Source of the DNA: Planctomycetota bacterium | GTDB taxonomy: Bacteria > Planctomycetota > Phycisphaerae > Phycisphaerales > UBA1924 | DNA length: 6,748 nucleotides | Assembly: GCA_023412695.1 (NCBI GenBank) | Contig: JAEYNG010000175.1 | Location: 1-6,748, forward strand | Reading direction: 5' to 3' | Part shown: positions 1 to 6,748 of the stretch, piece after piece | Layout: each line of letters opens with the position of its first letter | How positions within the stretch are numbered: the first letter of the stretch is position 1 | Notes under the pieces: generated by a model | Told to the model about the DNA's origin: nothing | Database searches by the model: none | Seen by the model: the letters and a program-made list of their open reading frames with translations, nothing else | Program-made: the position numbers and the translations under genes

Positions 1-1257
1 GTGCTGGACCAGCCCGCAGCGATCCGGTCAAAGCATGGTGTGCAGATGTACCGGTTCCGTTCGACGCACCTTGCGCAGTGCCGTCCGGGCGAGGAGCCGG
101 CATTTCTCTATCGGGGGGCGCGGCTGATCGATCAGTCGGAGATGACCGCAGCGGAGCTTCGGCGGATGGCGGAGGCGATGGCGTTGCACATCGCCGCGAC
201 AGCGAAGACGCCTCATGGCATTGGCCGCGGATATTCGCCGGTGACGAACGCGTTTGAGCATGGCGCGGCGTCGAGCGAGGCGACGGCCTTGGCGTTGCTT
301 GCACTTCGCCGGTACATGCAGTTGGAAGCAATGGGTGTATCGCCGGCCACCATCGCGGAAGCGAGGGCCGCTTCAAAGAGCATGTGCGAGAAGATAGTGC
401 AACCGCCTGGCGGAATGAACGGGCAGAGTGAGATCGCAGGCTTTCTGCTCGCCCTCGCGAACCCTCTCGGAAGCGAGTCGTTTATGCCGACGTTGCAGGG
501 TGTTTGCATGCCGAGTTCGTTACATGAACCCCTGAAGTCGCTTATGTTGAGAGAGTGGCCGGATGGCGATATGTTCGGCGAGATGCCCGCTCCGGCACGC
601 GGGGTGTGTGCACTCGCCTATGCAACCTCGCCAGTTTCGAGGCCTCTGGGCGAGAATGCTGTCCGCAGGGGCCGGAGCGAGGTCGAGGCGGCGATCCGCG
701 CTTGGATCGCAACCATTCCGCAAGGGCAGTTGGTTGCGCACATGCCGTGGCTCGGCTGGGCGGAAATCGAGCTTGCCAAACGCAAGGCGGAAGCCGACGG
801 GAGCACTGCCGACATTCCCACCGCGATCGCGCTGCGCGAGATGCGCCGGCAGGTGTGGGAGCACCAGGTATCCCCGCTCGACATTGACAAGGACTCCATG
901 GATTTGGCGGGGGGGATCGTATTCACCAAGGGCACATCCCCCTTGCCGACGTGGCAGAGCACTCGCCCGCTGGCGTTCATCGCCACCATGCTGGCGGACA
1001 CGCGACTGACCGAGCCGCAGGAGCGGCCGCTCGAGCTGGCGCGGCTCATGCAATCCATGCGATTCATCCGGCAGTTGATGGCGGACGAGTCGGCCGGTTG
1101 GATGGCGAAAGACCTTCAGGTTTCGTATGGCGGGGTGCGTGCTGCGCCGTGGGACCAGTCCATGCCGCCGGATGCAACCAGCATGGCTCTGCTGGCCGTG
1201 GTGGAGGCAATCCGGTCGTTGGAAGCACTGGCCGAAGAGGCCAAGAACGAGCGATAG
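1..1257 (+). CDS. Hypothetical helical protein, probably 5'-truncated by the window edge
   Basis: I do not recognise this gene, and no function is assigned. The frame is open from the first base to a TAG at 1255-1257, giving 418 residues. The GTG at base 1 could be a start, but the frame is not closed upstream, so the true N-terminus may lie outside the window; ATG at 46 (residue 16) is the next candidate. The protein looks genuine: it is soluble, mostly helical, rich in Ala, Leu, Met and Arg, with no signal peptide or clear membrane segment in the visible part. Two segments stand out. Residues 75-105 run GRGYSP, then HGAASSEATALALLALRRY. Residues 376-404 run YGGVRAAPWDQ, then PPDATSMALLAVVEAI. 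This pattern of Gly/aromatic turn, Pro, then a small-residue helix resembles alpha/alpha-toroid proteins such as prenyltransferase or terpene-cyclase-like folds, but that is only an impression. No metal or catalytic motif is evident. gyrA follows on the same strand after 194 bases. Confidence 0.75.
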   Translation: MLDQPAAIRSKHGVQMYRFRSTHLAQCRPGEEPAFLYRGARLIDQSEMTAAELRRMAEAMALHIAATAKTPHGIGRGYSPVTNAFEHGAASSEATALALLALRRYMQLEAMGVSPATIAEARAASKSMCEKIVQPPGGMNGQSEIAGFLLALANPLGSESFMPTLQGVCMPSSLHEPLKSLMLREWPDGDMFGEMPAPARGVCALAYATSPVSRPLGENAVRRGRSEVEAAIRAWIATIPQGQLVAHMPWLGWAEIELAKRKAEADGSTADIPTAIALREMRRQVWEHQVSPLDIDKDSMDLAGGIVFTKGTSPLPTWQSTRPLAFIATMLADTRLTEPQERPLELARLMQSMRFIRQLMADESAGWMAKDLQVSYGGVRAAPWDQSMPPDATSMALLAVVEAIRSLEALAEEAKNER

Positions 1258-1353
1258 GGACGCTTGGCGCGGGGTTGCGGCGCGGAGTGAAACGCCAGCC
1301 GGCAAGTGCGACGAAAGTCGGCATATGACCGGGAAATTTCACGGCGTTTTGCC

Positions 1354-1359
1354 TAGAAT
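1354..1359 (+). promoter_or_regulatory. Possible -10 element for gyrA
   Basis: TAGAAT matches the sigma-70 consensus TATAAT at five of six bases and sits in the most AT-rich part of the gap, about 93 bases before the first gyrA start. There is no good -35 hexamer at 16-18 bases upstream (the position reads GGGAAA), and a TG dinucleotide lies one base off the extended -10 position. This is a weak, position-based call. Confidence 0.22.
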
Positions 1360-1361
1360 AA

Positions 1362-1401
1362 CTGCTCGGTTTCGGCACAGATTTCAGGCCGTCCGAGCCA
1401 G
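1362..1401 (+). repeat. Inverted repeat in the presumed gyrA leader
   Basis: GCTCGG at 1364-1369 pairs perfectly with CCGAGC at 1393-1398. Inside it, GGC at 1374-1376 can pair with GCC at 1388-1390 across an asymmetric internal loop. Outside it, CT at 1362-1363 can pair with AG at 1400-1401 if C1399 bulges. No T run follows directly, so it is not a typical intrinsic terminator. If the TAGAAT just upstream is a real -10, transcription would begin inside this element, so it could be an operator-like DNA site or chance rather than an RNA hairpin. Confidence 0.3.
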
Positions 1402-1451
1402 CGTTTCGCCCCTGTTTTTCCGGGGTTTTCGGCCACGGGCGCCGGACCCTG

Positions 1452-4280
1452 ATGAAACCGAGGAACCGGATGCCAGAGACCCCTCCGACCCCCATGTTCT
1501 CTGCGACGACATCGACAGGCCAGCCGCTGACCAAGGCCGCGAATAGCGCGGATGCAGAGGCAATGCACGCGGGTGTGAACGGAGCCGCGGCGGGCGGCGG
1601 ATCTCCGCCTGTTGATGACGGCGGGGCTGTCTCCTCCGGCGGCGGGGATGGCGGCAACATCGTCGATCTGAACCTCGAGCGGGAGCTGCAGGATTCGTAT
1701 CTGACGTACGCGATGAGCACGATCATGGACCGGGCATTGCCCGATGTCCGGGACGGGCTCAAGCCGTCGCAGCGCCGCATCCTCGTGGCGATGAACGACC
1801 TCAAGCTGGGGCCGGGGAAGAAGCACCTCAAGTGCGCCAAGATCTGCGGCGATACGTCGGGCAACTATCACCCGCACGGCGAGTCGGTCATCTATCCGAC
1901 GATGACGAACATGGGCCAGAACTGGCGCATGCGAGTCACGCTGGTTGACCCGCAGGGCAACTTCGGCTCGATCGCACCCGACCCACCGGCGGCGATGCGG
2001 TATACAGAGGCCCGGATGACGCAGGCGGCCGTGGACATGCTCGAGGACCTGAACCTCGACACGGTGGACATGGTTCCAAACTACGACGACCGGCTGATGG
2101 AGCCGACCGTCCTGCCGGGCAAGATCCCGAACCTGCTGGTCAACGGCGGCGTGGGCATCGCCGTGGGCATGGCGACTTCGCTGTCGCCAAACAATCCGAT
2201 CGAAGTGCTCGATTCGATCATTCGTGTTGTCGAGAATCCGGAGATCGCGCTCTCTGAGCTGATGCAGGATGTGAAGGACGCCGAGGGCGGCGTTCTGCGT
2301 CGCGGCATCAAGGGGCCGGACTTCTCGACGGGCGGGCTGGTGCTTGGCATCGGCGGCATTGTGGACGCGTATGCCACCGGACGTGGCAAGGTCACGCTCC
2401 GCGGCCGCGTGCGTGTCGAGCCGCTGGAGGGCTCGAAGGACCGCCAGCAGCTCATCATTGAGCAGATTCCCTTCAACCTCGGGCTGACGACGTTGATCGA
2501 GCGGATCGGCGACGCGATCGAGGCGGGGAAGATCACGGACATCTCCGACGCCCGCGACGAGAGCTCGGCCAAGAGCCCGGTGCGCGTGGTGATCGAGCTC
2601 AAGCGTGGCGCGGACGCGGCGGTCGTCGAGAATCAGCTCTACGAGTTCACGCCGCTGCAGCAGACCTTCAGCATCTCGAACATCGCGCTGGTGAATCGCC
2701 AGCCGCGGACGCTGTCGCTGAAGGAGTTGATCCGCTACTACATCGACCACCGGGTTGAGGTCATCCGCCGACGCACGGCGTTCCTGCTGGCCGAGGCCAA
2801 GAAGCGGGCCCACGTGCTGGAGGGCATGATCTTCGCGGTGTGCGACATCGACGAGGTGATCAGGCTCATCCGCTCGAGTCAGACGCGTGCCGAGGCGCTC
2901 GACAAGCTCATGGAGAAGCGGTTCCGCATCGCGGAATCGCATCCGTTTGCGTCGAAGATTCCCGCGCGGCTGATGGACCAGGTGCGGCGGGCTGAGCCCC
3001 GCGGTGGCGTTTCGCTGTCGCGCGTTCAGGCTGAGACGATCTGCAACATGCGACTGTCGCAGCTCGTCGGGCTTGAGATCGAGCGGCTGGTCGACGATTA
3101 CCGACAGGTGGTCGAACAGATCGCGGACTACGAGGACATCCTCGCGACGCCCGCGCGCGTCAACGCGATCATCATCGCCGACTGCGAGCAGATGAAGTCC
3201 CGCTATGGCGGCAAGCTGGGCCAGCGTCTGACGGAGATTCAGGAGGGCGGGGATGGCGCGAACATCAACCTCGAGCACCTGATCCAGGTCGAGGAGATGG
3301 CCGTCACGATCTCGAATCAGGGGTACGCCAAGCGCGTCGCGCTCTCGACGTATCGCCAGCAGGCACGCGGCGGGAAGGGCATCATCGGAGGTGCGACGAA
3401 GGACGACGACTTCATCGAGCACATGTTTGTCGCGTCCACGCACGACGACCTGCTGTGCTTCACGAATACCGGGCGTGTGTTCAAGATCCGTGTATACGAG
3501 CTTCCGGAGCTGCCGCGAACGAGCAAGGGCCGGCCGATCGTCAACTTCATCGATATGAAGGAGGGCGAGACAGTCCGGGCGTTCCTGCCGGTGAAGAACT
3601 TCGAGGCGGGCAGCACCTATCTGACGTTCGTCTCGGCGCAGGGTATCGTGAAGCGCACGCCGCTGAAGGACTACCGTAATGTCCACAAGAGCGGGCTGAT
3701 TGCCGTCGGTTTGAAGGAGGGCGATTCGCTGCTCGACGTGCTGGAGACATCGGGCAACGACGACATCCTGCTGGCGACGGCCGAGGGCATGTCGATCCGC
3801 TTCGACGAGCAGGACGTCCGGGTCATGGGCCGGCCGGCCGCGGGCGTGAAGGGAATCGAGCTTGCCGAGGGCGATGAGGTCATCGGCGCGATACGCGTGC
3901 CCATGCGGCGCGAGGGGGAAGAGACGGTCACGATCGATCAATCGCTTGCGCTGCTCACGATCTGCGAGAACGGCTATGGCAAGCGGACGCTGATCGACGA
4001 GTACCGCGTTGCGCCCGAGAGCGGCCCGATGCGGTCACAGTCCCGCGGCGGCAAAGGCCGCGTCGACATCAATACCTCCGAGCGTAACGGCCGCGCGGTC
4101 GCGGCGCTGGGCGTGTGGACGGGTGACGACGTTGTCGTGACCAGCCGCGGCGGGATGACCGTCCGAATGCCGGTCGCCGAGATTCGAGAAACCGGCCGCG
4201 GTACACAGGGCGTGCGGATCGTGAAGCTTGACGAGGGAGACAAGGTCGTCGCGGCGGCCCGCGTCGCGAACGAGGAGTGA
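1452..4280 (+). CDS. gyrA: DNA gyrase subunit A
   Basis: GyrA, with GyrB in an A2B2 complex, cleaves and rejoins DNA to introduce negative supercoils using ATP. The protein is 942 residues against about 875 in E. coli. Residues 1-68 are a Gly/Ala/Ser/Pro-rich extension. The breakage-reunion domain begins near residue 69 and includes RALPDVRDGLKPSQRR (94-109), HPHGES (140-145) and AMRYTEARM (181-189), where Tyr184 is the catalytic tyrosine and Arg183 precedes it. Tower and coiled-coil regions follow. The C-terminal DNA-wrapping pinwheel starts after about residue 620, carries the GyrA box QARGGKG (637-643) and a second box-like QSRGGKG (863-869), and runs through all blades to the end. The box and the complete pinwheel argue for GyrA over ParC. 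The acidic tail of the E. coli protein is absent. An in-frame TAA at 1359 makes 1452 the first ATG; 1470 has the better ribosome site. No gyrB is nearby. Confidence 0.97.
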   Translation: MKPRNRMPETPPTPMFSATTSTGQPLTKAANSADAEAMHAGVNGAAAGGGSPPVDDGGAVSSGGGDGGNIVDLNLERELQDSYLTYAMSTIMDRALPDVRDGLKPSQRRILVAMNDLKLGPGKKHLKCAKICGDTSGNYHPHGESVIYPTMTNMGQNWRMRVTLVDPQGNFGSIAPDPPAAMRYTEARMTQAAVDMLEDLNLDTVDMVPNYDDRLMEPTVLPGKIPNLLVNGGVGIAVGMATSLSPNNPIEVLDSIIRVVENPEIALSELMQDVKDAEGGVLRRGIKGPDFSTGGLVLGIGGIVDAYATGRGKVTLRGRVRVEPLEGSKDRQQLIIEQIPFNLGLTTLIERIGDAIEAGKITDISDARDESSAKSPVRVVIELKRGADAAVVENQLYEFTPLQQTFSISNIALVNRQPRTLSLKELIRYYIDHRVEVIRRRTAFLLAEAKKRAHVLEGMIFAVCDIDEVIRLIRSSQTRAEALDKLMEKRFRIAESHPFASKIPARLMDQVRRAEPRGGVSLSRVQAETICNMRLSQLVGLEIERLVDDYRQVVEQIADYEDILATPARVNAIIIADCEQMKSRYGGKLGQRLTEIQEGGDGANINLEHLIQVEEMAVTISNQGYAKRVALSTYRQQARGGKGIIGGATKDDDFIEHMFVASTHDDLLCFTNTGRVFKIRVYELPELPRTSKGRPIVNFIDMKEGETVRAFLPVKNFEAGSTYLTFVSAQGIVKRTPLKDYRNVHKSGLIAVGLKEGDSLLDVLETSGNDDILLATAEGMSIRFDEQDVRVMGRPAAGVKGIELAEGDEVIGAIRVPMRREGEETVTIDQSLALLTICENGYGKRTLIDEYRVAPESGPMRSQSRGGKGRVDINTSERNGRAVAALGVWTGDDVVVTSRGGMTVRMPVAEIRETGRGTQGVRIVKLDEGDKVVAAARVANEE
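1461..1464 (+). promoter_or_regulatory. Possible ribosome binding site favouring the gyrA start at 1470
   Basis: AGGA lies five bases before the ATG at 1470, which is residue 7 of the longest gyrA frame. The earlier ATG at 1452 has no purine-rich Shine-Dalgarno match before it. The spacing therefore favours 1470, but planctomycetes often lack strong Shine-Dalgarno sites, so this does not settle the start. Confidence 0.35.
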
Positions 4281-4304
4281 TGACGGCGGCCGGTGTGCCG
4301 CGCG
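4281..4304. terminator. GC-rich hairpin between convergent gyrA and purL
   Basis: The 24 bases between the two stop codons contain GCGGC at 4286-4290 and GCCGC at 4297-4301, which form a five-pair stem with a six-base loop. Being symmetric, it would form in transcripts from both genes. There is no U tract on either strand, so it is not a classical intrinsic terminator. It could slow polymerase or protect both 3' ends, or termination may be Rho-dependent. Confidence 0.3.
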
Positions 4305-6748
4305 TTACCAGTCCAGCGGCGACAGCCATGCCTGTGCAAGCTTCTCGACCGGAATCGGATCGAGAAGTTTGTCGCTGAGGTCGAGCTTGCCCGAGTTGTC
4401 GAGTACAGCGATGACTGCGCGGGAGATGCCAGACGCAGCGAGCGTCGCTTTAACGGCGGGCAGGTCCTCGTGCCGGACTTCCAGTAAGTAGCGGGAAGGG
4501 GTTTCGCTGAACGCGGCGACGGTACGCCCAAACAGGCCCTCGGTCTCGCCCGGAACGGCGGAAAGGTCTACCGCCGCGCCGATAGGACGGTCCTTGGTTG
4601 AGCCGCCGATGAGCATCTCGGCGAGGGCGACGAGCATGCCGCCCTCAGAGCAATCGTGGGCCGACCGAATCAGTCCCATCTCGTTCAGGCGGTAGATCAC
4701 ACGCGCGGTGGTCGGACCGAGCCGGAGGTGCACCCTCGGCACACTGACGGACGGCGGGATGCCTCGGTTTGGAGCGTCGCCGAGGGCCGCGGCCTCGAGC
4801 TGCGCCGGGTCGATGCCGACGACGCGCTGGTACATCGATCCGCCCATCGCGGGTAAGGTAGCGCCGACGAGCAAGATCGCGTTCCCCGGCTGCTTCGCGT
4901 CGCTGGTCAGGCACTTCCGCACATCCGGAACGATGCCGATGCCGGTGATGAGCAGAGTGGGGGGGATCTCGATCGTGCGGCCGTCGCGCGTCGTGAACTG
5001 GTTGTTCAGAGAGTCCTTGCCCGAGACGAACGGTGTGCGGTATGCCAGCGCGCCGTCGAGGCAGCCTTCCGCCGCGCGGACGAGCGAGCCGAGGTTCTCC
5101 GGCTTGCCGCAGCTCGGCCAGCAGAAGTTGTCGAGGATGGCGATCCGTTCAGGGTCCGCGCCAATGCACACGAGGTTTCGCATACATTCATCGATCGAGG
5201 CGAGCGCCATCAAGTACGGGTCGCCACCGACGCGAGGATCGCCGACCCCGGTCTGCAACCCCTGGGACACCGCGAGCCCGCGGGTTGAGCCTGGAACCGG
5301 CAGCACGACGCTGGCGTTGCCGGGGCCACGGTGTGTGGGACCGACGAGCGGCTTGATAGCCGTTGCGCCACGGACCTCGTGGTCATACTGCCGGACGATC
5401 CAGTGCTTGCTGGCAATGGTCGGGTGGGAGAGCAACGCGAGGAGCGACTGTTCAAGAGATGTCGCGGCCTTGGCGTTCGTCGGGGCGGGAGGCTTCGGTG
5501 TTGCGGGGATCCAAGTTGCTTCGCGCGTCGGCGTCGGGATGCCCTCGTGGAGGAAGTGCATCGACATCCGGCCGACTTCGCGGCCCTGGAACATCAGCCG
5601 CAGGTCCGGGTTCTCTTCGGTCGAGCCCTCGGGCGGCGCAAAGACGCCGAGCTCGGCGAGCTCGACGTTCTCTTCGTCGCAGATGCGTTGCAGCTGGGGC
5701 AGGTTCTCCGGCGGGACGGCGAGGATCATCCGCTCCTGGGCCTCGCTGATCCAGATCTCGGTGAACGACAACCCGGCGTACTTGAGCTTGGCACGGTCAA
5801 GGTGAACGGTGGCGCCTGTGTCTTTGCCGAGTTCGCCAATAGCCGACGAAAAGCCGCCCGCACCACAGTCGGTGAGCGCGGAGAACAGGGGGCCGCCTGC
5901 ACCGAACTCGTCGCCGGCGGCGCGCATGATCGCGTCGAGGACCTGCTTCTCGGTGATGGCATTGCCGATCTGCACGGCGTGCGAGAACTCGTCGGCGGCG
6001 GAGTGTTCGAGCTCTGCGGACGAGAAGGTTGCGCCGTGGATGCCGTCGCGTCCCGTCCGCCCGCCGAGCGCCACGATCAAATCGCCGCTCCGAACTCGGC
6101 CCTTGATCCGCGAGCGCGGCATCACGCCGACGCAGCCGCAGTACACCAGCGGGTTGCCAACGTAACGCTCGTCGAAATGCACGCCGCCCGAGACTGTCGG
6201 GATGCCCATGCGGTTGCCGTAGTCGCGCACGCCGGCAACAACTTGCGACAGGATCCGACGCGGGGGGAGGCAGCCCTCGGGCACGTCGGTCAGATCCGGC
6301 GGCGCAACGCAGAAAACGTCGGTGTTGGCGATGGGGCGGGCGCCGAGGCCGGTGCCGATGACGTCGCGGATGCACCCGCCGACGCCGGTTGCCGCGCCGC
6401 CGTAGGGTTCGATCGCCGATGGGTGGTTGTGTGTCTCGACCTTCACACAGACCGCGTGCGTGTCGTCGAACGCGATCACGCCGGAGTTATCGACGAAGAC
6501 CGACAGCGTCCAATCGATTCCGTCGGCGATCAGGCGGTGCGTCGCCGCGGCGACGGTGGTCTTGAGCAGATTGTTGATGCGGATGGAACCGTCTGGCAAT
6601 CGGTCGTGGCCTGCGCGGTCCGCCCAGTTGATCGGGTCGTTCGCCAAGTCGCCGCGATACCGGATGGTGCTCTTGAGCGTTTTGTGGACGCAGTGCTCGG
6701 ACCAGGTCTGGGCGAGTGTTTCAAGCTCGATTTCCCGCGGATTACGTC
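4305..6748 (-). CDS. purL: Phosphoribosylformylglycinamidine synthase, PurL (5' end outside window)
   Basis: PurL converts FGAR to FGAM with ATP and glutamine-derived ammonia, the fourth step of de novo purine synthesis in the cytoplasm. The frame is open from the right edge to a TAA at 4307-4305; 813 residues are visible. Numbering from the first visible codon (6746), it shows WSEHC (15-19), ETHNHPSAIEPYGGAATG (104-121), RDGIHGATFSS (233-243), DCGAGGFSSAIGELG (293-307), SEAQERM (334-340), GDPYLMA (508-514), SGKDSLNN (575-582) and HDCSEGG (697-703). These are the paired ATP-binding AIR-synthase-like halves of PurL. The protein ends at SPLDW with no glutaminase domain, so a separate PurQ is expected. 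The TTG at 6647 is not the start, because conserved coding including WSEHC lies upstream of it. The visible part already exceeds the roughly 740-residue B. subtilis protein, so this is a longer form, perhaps with a PurS-like N-terminal region out of view. Confidence 0.95.
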   Translation of the reverse strand, partial: RNPREIELETLAQTWSEHCVHKTLKSTIRYRGDLANDPINWADRAGHDRLPDGSIRINNLLKTTVAAATHRLIADGIDWTLSVFVDNSGVIAFDDTHAVCVKVETHNHPSAIEPYGGAATGVGGCIRDVIGTGLGARPIANTDVFCVAPPDLTDVPEGCLPPRRILSQVVAGVRDYGNRMGIPTVSGGVHFDERYVGNPLVYCGCVGVMPRSRIKGRVRSGDLIVALGGRTGRDGIHGATFSSAELEHSAADEFSHAVQIGNAITEKQVLDAIMRAAGDEFGAGGPLFSALTDCGAGGFSSAIGELGKDTGATVHLDRAKLKYAGLSFTEIWISEAQERMILAVPPENLPQLQRICDEENVELAELGVFAPPEGSTEENPDLRLMFQGREVGRMSMHFLHEGIPTPTREATWIPATPKPPAPTNAKAATSLEQSLLALLSHPTIASKHWIVRQYDHEVRGATAIKPLVGPTHRGPGNASVVLPVPGSTRGLAVSQGLQTGVGDPRVGGDPYLMALASIDECMRNLVCIGADPERIAILDNFCWPSCGKPENLGSLVRAAEGCLDGALAYRTPFVSGKDSLNNQFTTRDGRTIEIPPTLLITGIGIVPDVRKCLTSDAKQPGNAILLVGATLPAMGGSMYQRVVGIDPAQLEAAALGDAPNRGIPPSVSVPRVHLRLGPTTARVIYRLNEMGLIRSAHDCSEGGMLVALAEMLIGGSTKDRPIGAAVDLSAVPGETEGLFGRTVAAFSETPSRYLLEVRHEDLPAVKATLAASGISRAVIAVLDNSGKLDLSDKLLDPIPVEKLAQAWLSPLDW

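Larger units (their letters stand above)
1258..1451. other. Intergenic region between the hypothetical gene and gyrA
   Basis: This 194-base gap contains no credible ORF. It is less GC-rich in its middle part (about 1331-1385) than the flanking genes, which suits a promoter region. It holds a TAGAAT hexamer at 1354-1359, an inverted repeat at 1362-1401, and a small CGAC-GAAA-GTCG hairpin at 1309-1320 (four pairs closed by a GNRA-type tetraloop). None of the hairpins downstream of the first gene is followed at once by a clear T tract, so no confident terminator for that gene is visible. Confidence 0.6.

Noticed and set aside
520..1305. A 261-codon open frame on the - strand, opposite the first gene
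   Set aside because: It is also in register with the + strand codons, so it is open for the same codon-use reason. The translation is rich in Arg, His, Pro and Gly and looks unstructured.
1409..1429. CCCC, then GGGG followed by TTTT, as a possible terminator just upstream of gyrA
   Set aside because: The stem is only four pairs with a nine-base loop and lies 23 bases before the first gyrA ATG, a poor place to end the preceding transcript. Too weak to call.
1596..1609. GGCGG-ATCT-CCGCC hairpin within the start of gyrA
   Set aside because: It lies in the glycine-rich coding stretch, where repeated GGC and GGN codons make short GC stems likely by chance.
1353..3941. An 862-codon open frame on the - strand, opposite gyrA
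   Set aside because: It is in exact codon register with gyrA, so a stop would need a TTA, CTA or TCA codon in gyrA, and these are rare in GC-rich genes. Its translation is dominated by Arg, His, Asp and Leu with no recognisable domain, while the gyrA frame has full family conservation.
4708..5805. A 365-codon open frame on the + strand, opposite purL
   Set aside because: purL on the other strand has conserved motifs throughout this interval. The + strand translation is Ser, Arg and Pro rich with no domain pattern.
4305..6647. A purL beginning at the TTG at 6647
   Set aside because: The frame continues upstream to the window edge and encodes the conserved WSEHC motif, so the start must lie farther upstream.
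1..6748. A novel defence, mobile or biosynthetic system
   Set aside because: No repeats, integrase, transposase, toxin-antitoxin pair, CRISPR or unusual gene cluster is present. Two of the three genes are core housekeeping genes.

Overview
This GC-rich window holds three protein-coding genes and very little non-coding DNA. From the left edge it carries the 3' part (or possibly all) of an unrecognised helical protein gene on the + strand (1-1257), a 194-base gap, a complete gyrA for DNA gyrase subunit A on the + strand (1452-4280), and a purL for phosphoribosylformylglycinamidine synthase on the - strand. The purL gene ends at 4305 and runs off the right edge, so its N-terminus is missing. gyrA and purL converge tail to tail with 24 bases between their stop codons.

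The source looks like a free-living bacterium, most likely a planctomycete and perhaps of the Phycisphaerae. This rests on the active-site context of GyrA (PPAAMRYTEARM, with PP where E. coli has SA) and on a PurL of the longer kind with a WSEHC entry motif and an SGKDSLNN loop. It is inferred from remembered family patterns and has not been tested by a search. No mobile element, CRISPR array, tRNA, rRNA or sign of recent transfer was seen.

The genes do not form a pathway. gyrA (supercoiling) and purL (purine synthesis, step 4) are housekeeping genes that happen to converge. The first gene lies on the same strand as gyrA, but the 194-base gap, with a possible -10 element and an inverted repeat, suggests gyrA has its own promoter.

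I found no convincing undescribed system. The points worth a second look are in the details: an unidentified, possibly toroid-like protein; a glycine-rich N-terminal extension, a 12-residue insertion, a proline at the quinolone-pocket Asp position and two Q-x-RGGKG boxes in GyrA; and a long insertion after WSEHC in PurL.
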